Assembly (NCBI GenBank): GCA_959347315.1
Contig: OY365811.1
Coordinates: 27,898,145 to 27,962,144 of the forward strand
Origin: Bimastos eiseni
Lineage: Eukaryota; Annelida; Clitellata; Crassiclitellata; Lumbricidae
Length of the DNA stretch: 64,000 nt
Direction of reading: 5' to 3'
The position numbers were made by a program, and so were the translations under genes. The notes beneath the pieces were generated by a model that ran no database searches, was not told where the DNA came from, and saw nothing but the letters and a program-made list of their open reading frames with translations. This document shows positions 32,501-45,200 of this stretch, in pieces. Within the stretch, counting starts at the first letter, position 1. Every line of letters begins with the position of its first letter.

Positions 32501-35500
32501 ATTTCATTTCAATCGCCGAATGTCAAACGGCGAACAAGTTAGGCGATCTTGGTTGATTTACTCCAATGTACGTGATGCTGTGTATTGCTTTTGTTGCAAA
32601 TTGTTTTGTGCAAATAAGTTCTCTCTCTCGTCTAATGAAGGCTGTCGAGACTGGAAAAATATGTCTCTTATTATTAAAAGACATGAAACCTCAACATCCC
32701 ACATCAATTCTTATCAAGACTGGAAAGAGCTGGAATTGAGAATTAAGGGTGGGACAACAGTTGATGACATTAATCAGAAAATGATTCAATCTGAGACGCA
32801 ACATTGGAAACAGGTTATTGAAAGAATCATCACGTTGATTAAGACCCTGGCTGGGCAAAACCTAGCCTTAAGAGGGACTTGCGAAAAACTGCATGAGGCG
32901 AATAAGGGAAATTTCCTAGCATTTATAGAATTTTTGGGAAATTATGACCCTGTTATGAAAGAACATATTCGACGAATAACGTCAACGGAAATTCACAACA
33001 ACTACCTCGGAAAACACATACAGAATGAAATCATACAACTTCTGAGCGACAAAATCAAGCGTCATATACTAACAGAGTTAAAACGGGCAAAGTATTATTC
33101 GATTATTCTTGATTGTACCCCAGATATTAGCCATAAAGAGCAGATGACAGTGATTTTTAGATTTGTCTCAACATCTAAATCAGTTGAGGTTACAGTTGCT
33201 GAACACTTCGTGGATTTTCTTGAATTGAATAGCACCACTGGTGCAAATATGACGGAAGTTCTGTTCAAGATGCTGCAAGAACTAGATGTGAATATTGATG
33301 ATATGAGAGGGCAATGCTACGACAATGGGGCGAATATGTGTGGTCAGCACAATGGTGTCCAAGCCAAAGTTCGTGAGAAAAATCGCCGTGCATTTTTCGT
33401 ACCATGTAGTGCTCATTCGCTCAACCTAGTTTTGAACGATGCAGCAAATTGCTGCCTGGACGCTGTTGCTTTCTTTGACTTAATTCAGTGCATTTACGTC
33501 TATTTCTCCGCATCAACTCACCGCTGGGACACACTGGTAAAGCACACGAGCGACTTCACTGTAAAGCCGCTAAGTGCCACTCGCTGGGAAAGTAGGGTGG
33601 ATGCTGTGCGAGCAATTCGGTTTCAAATTGGAGAAGTTTACGATGCACTGCTAGCAATAGCCCAAGACAACACCTTGACCAGTGCATCTGGGGTCAAAAG
33701 CCGTTCAGAAGCCAAAGCAATAGCTTCTAAAATGGTTAATTTCAAATTTGTTTGTTCTCTGGTGGTTTGGTATGATATTCTATTTGAAATTAACGTTTGC
33801 AGTAAGTGTTTTCAATCAGCGACATTCAATTTGCCTTCGGCACTTAAACAGTTAGAGAGTACCAAACTTTTCCTTCAAGAATATCGATCTGACACGGGAT
33901 TTGCAGCAGCGCTTGAAAAAGCCAAGGAATTGGCGACTGAACTTGAAATTGACGGATTGTTTCCTAGAGAAGAACCTGTGCGTATTCGAAGGAAAAGTAA
34001 ACAATTTCAGTATGAATCTCGTGATGATCCTATAATGGCCCCGGAGCATAACTTCAAGGTCAATTTTTTCAATCAAATAGTGGATACTGCATTGCAGGCA
34101 ATAAATGAACGATTTATACAATTGTCAGAACATAATCAGCTATTTGGTTTCCTTTACAATATTGGTTTATTGAATCTGCAGACTGGGGATTTACTCAAGC
34201 AATACAAGGAACTGCAATTGGCACTTACGTCCTGTGATGGCCAATCAGATGTAAATGCCATTGAACTCTGTGAAGAAATAATAGCCTTAAGAAGACGCCT
34301 TAACATTGAAAGTTGTGATCCACGCAGTGTGCTTGAACATCTATGCAAATGCGATGTTGTTGAATCATTCCCAAATCTCTATGTTGCGCTTCGAATACTT
34401 CTAACGTTGCCTATAACAGTTGCCAGCGCTGAACGAAGCTTTTCAAAGTTAAAACTCATAAAAACATATCTGAGATCACAGATGTCGCAGGCTCGCTTAG
34501 TTGGTCTGGCCACAATTTCGATCGAAAAGGAAATTGCAGATCAAATTAATATGGAAGAGGTCATTCAAGAGTTTGCCGCATTGAAAGCCAGAAAAGTGAA
34601 TTTCTCATAAATAAATTACCACGGTAAATATATATTGATTATAATGCTAAATATTGCAACTTTGTCAATCGTTAATAACATTAGTATAGTACTTTGAAAC
34701 ACATTATTAGTATTACACCTGTTTGTGTTACTGTCACAAATTGTGTGGGGCGGCAAAATTACATGTCGCCTACGTTAACAAAAACCGTTGGACCGGCCCT
34801 GACGATAATCAACTCAAACGAACCATACAAGCGTCTCTATTTATCAGACATAGTAAAACCTTGACATCGTCACCTGTTGTTAATTTGCTGGTCGTTGCGA
34901 GGTTTCTCTTTAACCAGCTAAGCTTAGTTGTTTTAGTCTCGCTACAGTTTCCTTTTGATTTCCCAAGTGAGAGAGTTAAATTGTTTCTGTCTACCTGTCA
35001 CCCTTCGCCTAGTGTCCAGAGGCCACCCCACATTATTCTATGCCCACCTTAAGACTGTAGCCTACTGTTAAGCCCGGCTTGGGGCGGGATCGCTCCTGAG
35101 TAAATGTTCTGAAGGGGCGCTATATAAATCGTCGAAATTAATAAATAAACGAATAAACAGTAGGCCTACAAGCTTGTTACTTGGCTGTGTTATTTTCTTC
35201 TAAAAAGAGTTCTAATAGTTCGTCTGATATTCATTGGTTTTCGGTTTTTCAATCTCTTCCGAAAATGTTGCTGGCTGTTTATAAACTGTAAAAGACCAAT
35301 ACTTCTGATCAGCTCGGGCAATATCTTCCTTCCAGGTGGAGAACCAGAGCATCACTGCAAACTGTCGGACAACGAAACGCTCAATGACTCCATTCCGCTA
35401 GTACTTGGAAAGGGCAACAAGTGGCGCTATTCGCAGTGCACGCGTTTTGTAAATGCGTCGCTTAGCAACGCAACTATGCCATGTCCAGACGGATGGACGT

Positions 35501-38500
35501 ACGACAGACAGGAGTTCGAAGAGACCATCGTCACCGAAGTATGGGGAAATTTGACATTTTTGTAGCGCCATTATTAATTTCCCGTTCATTAAAACAGCCA
35601 TTCAGTTGTTTTTGATAAAATCTCTTTAATACTAGTCAAGTAATCAGCATACATTGTCAAATGTATTATTTTGGTGATTGTTTTCGAAAGAAAAGACAAT
35701 TTGATACACCGATTGTTTCGCAGTGATTTGGGTCAAGACTAGTTTTCTTAGGTGTCGGAAAGCCGAGGCCCATTTTCGAAAGCAGGAATGCGGACCTCAG
35801 CAAGAGATCAATTGAAGTGACAGGGAAGGAAAGGAGTAAGACATAACTCCAATTAATGATAAGATTATCAGCTACGATAGTTCGCACCTAAGATTGACAC
35901 CTGAGACAACCGGTCGTATAATCCACGGGGGGGGGGGGCCTGTTTGTAGCCCACAGGTGTTAGTACATAACCAGCGTGAAATTATAGGTAGGGCCTAATC
36001 CCACATCCTGAGTTTCATATCAAATTACATCCCCTGCAATACTATGCAGAAATAATTCTATTGGTTCTAACGATGAACACAGAGTGCGGCCATGGAAACT
36101 GAGGTTATGCAGAATCCCTCGGTGGTTTCAAACTTTGCACACCGGTGTATAATGATTTATATTTATTTATTTTGATTTATTCTATAGTTTGATACCGCCC
36201 TTCTTCCAACATTTGTTTACTCAGAAGTGCACATGCCTCGACGGCGCAATTGCAGTTGTAACCTACTGCAGAGCAATTTTGCGCGAAGAACTTGCTCAAG
36301 GTCCCTGCACAGTTAGGCTACTCCTTGGACGAGAGTCGAACCCGCTCACTCAGCGCACATTGAGCGTTACGGACCGACCGTTCTAACCAATCGACTACCG
36401 TGCCACACGAATAATATGTGTGTAGTGCATCTGGACTTTCATAAAGCGCATTTTAGGGACATCTTGAAAACGCTATGATGATTATGATGATGACGATGAT
36501 GACGACGTATTTTTGATTGTTATGTCAGTGGAACCTGGTCTGTGACAAGAACTATCTGGTCGACACATCTTCGTCAGTCTTCAGCTTTGGCGTGATGGTT
36601 GGAGCGTTTGTGTTCACTATGCTGGCCGATCGAATCGGAAGGAAGCCAGTGATGATCTTCTGCGAGTTAGCGATGATCGGCATTGGATTGGGTATCGCCT
36701 TCTCCAGAGACTACATCACGTTCGTCGTTTTACGGTTGTTCCTGGGCGCCTTGAGAGAGGCAGGTGATACAAGTGATTGATCGATTGACTACGTCTTGAT
36801 CGTTATCGTGAATTTATATAGCGCCACCACGAATAAGCTCCAGCAGAGGCGCTCCGGACCTGACAGCACCAACCGCGATCGACATAACGGGTTTCAAACG
36901 CTTGCGGGGAACAGGGTAAAGAAGGTTTAAGAAGTTCATTACGGAGGTTGCTAAGCAACCTATTCCATACAGTTGGACCGTCAATAGCGATGCTTCTTCC
37001 ATGGCGCATGGTGGAAGCTCGAGCTATAGGAACAATCAGGACAGAGCTAAGGAACCCACGGCTTGGCACAAGCACGCAAAGCTTCTTAGATAAACTGGGA
37101 CTTGACCGGCAAGCCAATTGTGCGTGAGCATTCGACGTCCCATAGCATATAACCATCCAGTGCAGTTCCTCTCGTATAAGGTAAATTTATGAAGCAACGA
37201 CTTTGGTTTCCAATTGCAAATTTGTTTCTCGTATTCTGATTTGGTAGGGGTTATTTTGGCAATTTTAAGATTGGCCGGGATTAATTCCGGCGACTGAGCA
37301 AGCGAGAGCATTCTGCAACTAGTTGCAGGCGTTTATATGACAAGAGTCGATGTCGTAAGAAAGGGAATTACAGTGGTCGAGATTGGAATTAGGCTAACAA
37401 TTGTGCGTGTGGTCCTGTAATCAATATCGGGAGCAATCGATGAAAATCACTCCTATATATATATGTTACAGTCAATGTGTGCAACCAGTCAGTCATTGCA
37501 TACAATGACTAAAATTTTTTGCGAGTTCACACAATGACTGATTTGGTCAGGCATTGTATACAATGACTAATAAAACCAGCGATTTCACACATTCACTGGA
37601 AATTGATGGCTGTTATTGTACACTTTGACTGATGCATGGTAGGACATATATATGTGTTTAATAACTTCCAAAACAGACACATGTTAAGCAGAAACCTAAC
37701 TTCATTTATTGAAAATCATAAATGTTACCAAATAAGACATATAATTTTATCAAATATAACACATATAAATGCGCTTAAAAAAGAAAGTTCCAAATTCCAT
37801 TTTTTCAACTTTTATTATCACACGCCAGAGAAGTATGGCACCTGCTGTTGCACTTTACTTTTGCTTTGAAGCATTTGCATCTGTTAGATGAACATCTATT
37901 AGCTCCAGAACAGTTACATTTAACAAAACCTTGACCGCCGCATTTTGATTCTAGCTGTACTGCCCTACGCAATCCGATATCTGAATCCTCTGAGACGTCC
38001 TCGCGAGTGAGTAGTATCTGGGTACACAGATCGAACTGATTTCGTGCGTATTTGCCTTGCAGCATTCCTCCGCGAACAGCTATGCGATACAAATCATTGC
38101 TGTCTCGATCAATAATGACACCCATAATATTCCTCGGATCGCCACGTCCTCTGTCCACTAATAGAATTAGTAAAGTTACATTATCGCCAGAATTTCCTGG
38201 TGCGTATTCCAGTCTGCTACGCTTAATCATACGTTGTGCTTGTTGAATAATTCCTTCCTGTGCTCGTTTTCGATGAGGTAAGATGGCTGAAGGCGATGGA
38301 GCCAGCGCGATCTTTTCGGTTTGAACCGCTGAAGTCGATGGGGCAAAAGCGATCTCTTGGGTTTGAACCGCTGAAGTCGACGGGGCAGGAGCGAGGTTTC
38401 CCATGCACCAAAAGCAAATCTGTCAGGAGTTCTTTCACCTCGGTGATAACTGATGCCATGAATTCGGACCCATTATCGCTTTGCAGGATATGAGGCGCTC

Positions 38501-41500
38501 CAATCAGTAGGAATATGTCGGCGAGTTGGTAAGCGACCTCCGCAGCTCGTTTTGAAGACAGAGGACGGAGGACGCAAAACTTTGTAAGATGGTCCTGATA
38601 AACCATTATCCATTTGTGATTCTCATTCGGCATCGATTGCATGTCGATAAGGTCCACTCGCCCTCGGGAGCCATAGTCGTTACCCAGGATTGGTCTAACA
38701 ACAAACTCCTTTGACTGCCGGACGTTTACGTTTCTTTGCACACTCTATCCAAAGTGACTTGTACAATTCGACGACTTCTCGTGTAATGTTGGCGTACTTA
38801 ACTGACAGAACTTTCATGACCTTGTCTCTTCCACCGTGTCCAGTAGAAACGTGAACGCGCTTTATAATGTCAAAAATGTCATCATTGTGAGCGAAATAAA
38901 CGACATCGTCCCCCTCGTCCTTCTTCTTCCTTATTAGCTTTTCGACATCACCGCACATTATGTCCGACCTTGCATCAGTCAAAGTGTACAATAACAGCCA
39001 TCAATTTCCAGTAAATGTGTGAAATCGCTGGTTTTATTAGTCATTGTATACAATGCCTGACCAAATCAGTCATTGTGTGAACTCGCTAAAATTTTTAGTC
39101 ACTGTATGCAATGACTGGTTGCACACATTGACTGTAACTAATATATATATATGTATATATAGCAGGTTCAGGAGAGCAGGGTCATGTGTTCAACAAAGGC
39201 TCTTGTCGAAAAAGACCCTAAGATTGCGGAAAGGAGATGATTAAGACATGAAAATCTGGAGAAGTGATATCTACAAGAGAAAGCGAAGCTTCTGTGGAGC
39301 ACTAGGGAAGTTTGAGCCAAAGGGACAACAAGGTCGCCTTGTGTGATAGAGTCAAAGAACCTATAGGCCTACTTCCCGGCGAGGATAACACCTGCGGCAT
39401 GCACAAATAAACAGGGGCTTTTGGCTTGCAAAAGCAATCGCGCATACGCTTTTGAATCTTAAGCTCGTTTTTGTATAGTCGCTCTAGTCGGCAAGATGAA
39501 CCGCTTATCAAGCTAGATATTATTTGCTTGAACTTTGGCATGCCGCCTATCAAGCGGGTCCCGGCATTGAGAACAGATTGTACTGATTTATATGCAACAT
39601 GATTAAACCCGGAGAGAAGGCAACAAGGTCACCTTGCGTGATGGGTCGCAGCGATAGTCGACTCTGGTCCGCATGGATGCACGTATCAAGGTCGCAGCGG
39701 GTTTAGTTGCTAGCGAGAACACCGCCAAGTGAATCAGACGCTGACTGTAGGAGAACATGCGGCATACATTCCTCACGTGTTCTGAAACGGTCTATTCCAG
39801 GTTCATGGTCTATCATGGACCTGAATTTTGTGACTTACATAATATGGGTAGTAGGTAAAACCTGATTATTGATTGCTTGATTTGTCAATTTTATCTATTG
39901 GCAAAAAGCATTGATACCATCATAATAACAACACACAATATATCTCAGATGCGGGGTACATGAGCTTTATTTACTTTTTTATTTAACTGAATGACCAAAT
40001 GATTGACTGAGCGATTGGCCAATTAGTCGACAGGTAATTTATTCAAGTACTTGTACAATTTTTATTTACTAATTGGTCGATTGGCTGAATAGGGCGCTGG
40101 GTTGGTGGGTATCGTGATGGCGTGTGAGTTGTTTCCAGCTGTTCATCGGACGTTTGCTGGTACAGCTCTGGAACTGTTCTGGGCGACCTCCTGGGCCATC
40201 CTGGCCCTGATAGCCTACCTCATTCGCCACTGGAGGTACCTCCAACTGGCAGTTTCCCTACCACCCATCTGGGTGTTATCTCTCATCTGGTAAGTCAAAG
40301 GAATCTACAACGAATGACAATGAATGATACTTTCACAGATTTACATTATTGTATCCGTATTCAACTAATCACTCTCAAACCTATGTTACCTAACTTTCCA
40401 CGATTTATATTGCATTGCACAACTCCAACTTAAAACTCATCCGACATAACCATGCATCAGCTTCTGTTTATATAACCATGGCCAGATGATGATGGATTGG
40501 ATGATGACCGATGCATAATGACGGTTCAAAGAAGATACTCAATGGTGTGTTGTGACGTCGGATACTTGAACCTGCTTAGGAGGCAGAGAACAAACAAATG
40601 GGAGAAGAATCCTGTCTTACGGTCTTACCCTACTTCGATCCACCGTCCCATTATTATATTTCAACCTTCTCTGCTACTGCTACGACTATGATGATTATAT
40701 TGATGATTATTTTGTTTGAATAGTATTGTGAGATTAAAGCCAGATGAAAGTGTGCTGAGATTCTGAGACGCGAGAACGCTTTCTTGGACCTACATGCACA
40801 TGCAATAGAGTTTCTCTGTTAGGTGGTAGAATAGCAATTAGGCGGACTATGCATTATTTTTATTATAATGTCTAGGGCTTTTTTTAGTTGTTTTTGTTCC
40901 TGTTTCTAATACTTTTAACTTAGTTTTTGTTGACGCTGTTGTACAGTTGTCGTTCGTATTATTTCCGTTTCTAATGTAATCTAGGCCAAATATCCAATGT
41001 TTGCTTACACATACTTCAAATAATCTGAATGTTATGTAAATCATTATTTGCAATTCCAGGATTCTTCCTGAATCCGTGCCATGGCTTGTGGCCAACGACC
41101 GTATCGAGGAGGCTGAGAGCATCCTTCAAAAGGCAGCGAAGCATGGCGGAGTCCAGCTTCCGGATCCAATATTTGAAAACCATAGAAAGGCACTGGTCAG
41201 TCAGTCAGACATTATCTACCCGTTCGATCTGTAGTGAACAATTGGTCAAATAATGAGTTATCGATTTACGATTTCGCCATCAAATTACGGCGCTATGTAA
41301 GTCATTATATTATACGAATTTAGACTTAATTATGATCATCAGATTGAGTAACGTATGGTCCGAAACCGTCCGATCTAATTTGATCGCATTTATAATCATA
41401 GTTCGCTATAGAAGTCATTCGAGTTGACTTGTCTCGATTAGAACTGATCCGTCATTGTCTGACTCGATCCATTTCGATCTCATTCGATATGATTGAATGA

Positions 41501-42183
41501 ACCAATTTTGTTCACTCTTTTTTTATCATTGTCTTAACCTGCTTCTGTTTGCACAGCAACCAGCGTCTGGGAACGATAACGAGAAGAAGGACGATAGCAA
41601 GAAGAAACACAAGATGAAGGATAAGAGGAAGACCAAAAAGGAGGAGGTGAATGAAGAGATGGTTGACCCGAACAATTCTATTGCAAAAGATAAAAAATAC
41701 CCGGATGGAATTGAGGTGGCTCCAGTCGATCGCAAGACCGGATGTTGCGTCTCCTGCTGTCGTCGCGTGGGAGCCAAGGATCCAGAAGTGGGTTCCAGAT
41801 CAACGAGGCTGTCCTGGCTGGACGTCATGAGATCACCGACGATGTTTCTCTACACGTTCATCATGTGTTCCCTTTGGTCAGTACCCACGTCACGGTCGTC
41901 ACCCATCAACTACGATGATTCATCGGGGTCTGATGTGAGATAACAGCGTGACTGGTTGTTGTGCTTGAGAACCCGATCTTTCAATGACAACTCTGAGCCG
42001 TGCATATGTGACCATTGCGCTCACAATCGTTTCCTAGTCGTGTTTATTAAAGTTATATTTCCTCATTGTTACACTGTTGTTATTACCAAACGTTTGAAGG
42101 TGTCAGTGTGAACTATTAGACACGTACTAACTATAAGAAGAAGTAGAGGAAGAAATTTGAGTTAGATCACAGAGAACAACAAC

Positions 42184-42227
<44 letters not shown>

Positions 42228-45200
42228 TGATGATAATAATAATGATAATAATAATAATAATAATAATGATAATAATAATAATAATAATGATAATAATAAC
42301 GCTGAATTATAAGGCGCCGTTGACGCGCCTTAACCAGTACAAGGGCGCCGTACAACCTAAATAAGAGGGGCGACGACCATTCATCGAGATTAATAATAAA
42401 AATATTAAAAGTTATTATGTCAATAAGGACGATTATGATAATGATAATAATGATGATGATATTAATAATAATAATAATAATAATAATAAATTAAAAAATA
42501 ATAATATAATTCGGTCTATTATTATTACTATTATTATAATTTTTATTATTATTATTATTAATAACATAAATAATAATGATAATGAAAACAGTTGCAAGAG
42601 AATAATGAAAACATATTTTGAATAATGATAATAGGTTCGCCAGTGGACTGGTCTATTACGGTCTGTCGCTGAGCACTTCGACCTTGGCCGGCGACAGGTA
42701 CGTCAACTTCTTCCTGAGCGGCGCAGTCGAAGCGCCAGCCTATGGATTGACCGTCATTGTGCTCAAAAGGTACGTCATGACGATGACGATGAATGATTGA
42801 ATTAAAAATCTACGAATATGACAACGCATTATCTGCATAATGACGGAGACGACGACGGGAATAATGATAAACCACAATACTGCACTGTTGACCTATATTT
42901 GCTGGAGTTAGGATAATGAAGATGACAACGGTGGCGATGACTGCTGTCGAGTTGGGGTTGCGCAATGCAGTCTGCTTCGATCCGACCTACAGCGGATCAT
43001 GTTGTCATCGCCCACAGAGTGTGGAGGGATGAATAAACCCTGGCGGTTAAGGAGTACCGAATCCGCGTCCTTGCACTGTTCTTCGTGCATGTGTATCAAT
43101 TTTCAATCATCAATCAATCCACCAGAGTTTGGGAATAACTACAGAGAGAGAGCGACAAAATGATGGCGTAACAGTTATTCTCATAATTACAACACCTGTA
43201 TGAGTTTGATGTTGTTGTTGCTGTTATTCGTGCTGATGATAATGATGAGTACGAGGAGGAGATGGACGACGACGACGATGATAATGATAATAATGATGAT
43301 GATGATCAATCAATCAATCAATCAATCAATGCTTTATTATTCATCAACAAATTACACGCTACATAATATAGCCGCAGTATCACATTGACAGTGGTCCACC
43401 TAATGCAGTGAACAATGGAAAACCCAATGGACCATTCCGCTAACAGAGGTCGCAAAATTTCCATGATGCCATACAAATTATATGGCGTGAAAGTCATTTA
43501 TTAAATCAATGAAGGAAATCATCAAATTAATGTCATAAAAATAAACAAAGTTCATCTCACTCAATCAGACCAAATCAATTTACGACGACGACGACGACGA
43601 TGATGATGATGACTACGATAGCATCGGTGACTAATAACAGCTGTCGTTGTTAGGTTTGGTCGTAGATGGCCTCTCTTCATTTTCCATTTGACAGCCGCTG
43701 TCGTTCTATTTGCAAACATCTTTTTGCCACAAGAAACAGGTATTGATAAAAATGTCAACATTACTTAAAGTTCATAGCCATTTAATACTATTTTTGTCTA
43801 GGCCTACTTGCAGATAATTTTGCGCTTGTATTTTTATCCATTATTCAATGACGTCTTGTGACGGCGACCAGTTTTAATTAGGCCTTCTAGGCTACTTTCC
43901 TACACCTGAAGTGGCGATATTTAAAAGCTGTTTCATTGCGCTACTTAAGTTTTAAAAGACCTCTATAGCTGTCACGTCCAACTTTGGCCTCAGCTTAGCT
44001 TCATCAGAGGGAGGTGTATACAGATCAAATGAGAGCGATGACAATATTTCATTTAAAGGTGTCTAAAGTCTAAACACAATTAGATAACGATATTCATAGC
44101 ATTTAATAACGCAATATGACTGACGCAATCGGCCTAACTAGGCTCATCTTGTAATAACCAGCTCCGTCGAGGTTGGACTTAAATGAATTTGACCACGACT
44201 TGCATTAGAAAAAAAGTTTAACCATTAACTAATTATGTCAATCGAAGAAATGGAAACTGTTTTATTTCGTTTCTCAAACTCTCTGAAGCACGCATGGGCC
44301 TTTTGTAGGGGGCAGCGTTTTAATTTGTTAGTACGGGGACTGACAAGGGTGTCGAAAGCCACCAATCGGCGCTGCTCTTTCGATTAGGAAGGATTAGAGC
44401 GGATCAAATCAACCACCAGCGATATCTATAAGGCATTTGACATTGTTGTTAACGTTCTTGGATCCCGTTTTCAGCTATTGGCTCTGAACGTTTATTGAAA
44501 AACAGATCTATAACACAACATAACATAACGGTGATTTAGAGTGGTTCAGGAGAATTGGTTCTGTGTGAGAGCCACGTTTTCATCTTCATCCTTCGTCCTA
44601 GTATCCATATTTTTCCAATTTCATCTTGAATGTTGCAATAGAGTTCACAGACACAGTCTTTTCATAAAGTTCATTCCATGGATCACCCCTCTGGCACTAA
44701 AGAACCTTTGCTTTATCAGTCCATCCGTTTTCTTGAATAACTTATACCCGTGACTTCTAGTTCTACAATCCAAGGAGAATTTGAAGAATTTGTGCGCTGA
44801 AATTTTATTCTTTCCCGTCACGATCTTGTACGTCTCTATCAAGTCTCATCTGATTTCTCGTCTTTTCATGGTTGTTAATTCGCATTTCCTCAATCTTTCT
44901 CCGTGTGTCAATTTACTGAATCCTCCTATCATTTTTGTTGCCCCTCCTCTGTATCTTCTCCAGCTTATCGATGTTCTGTCTCAAAAATGGGCTCCATGTC
45001 TGCACAAAATACCTCAAATGGGGGGTGACCAATGTTTTATATAGATGGTGAATTGCCTCCTTTTTTCTATACTGGCGATGTTGATCATTCCTAGTATCTT
45101 GTTTGCCCTTTTTGCTGCTTTGGCACACTGTCTTGATGGCATGGTGCTTTTGTGAATGATGACTCCCAGATCCTTTTCCTCTTCCGTTACTCTTAACTTT

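Larger units (their letters stand above)
37465..39138 (-). mobile_element. Ginger-like DNA transposon, defective (1674 bp)
   Basis: Bounded by inverted repeats of about 170 bp (37465-37635 and 38971-39138), both starting GTTACAGTCAATGTGTGC. Between them, on the minus strand, are fragments of a Gypsy-like integrase. It is inserted in an AT microsatellite, so the target duplication cannot be fixed. Long terminal inverted repeats plus an rve integrase without RT fit the Ginger group. In intron 3 of gene B. Confidence 0.8.

Noticed and set aside
36185..36405. Functional tRNA gene
   Set aside because: A and B boxes are present, but no cloverleaf with a proper acceptor stem can be drawn; a SINE fits better.
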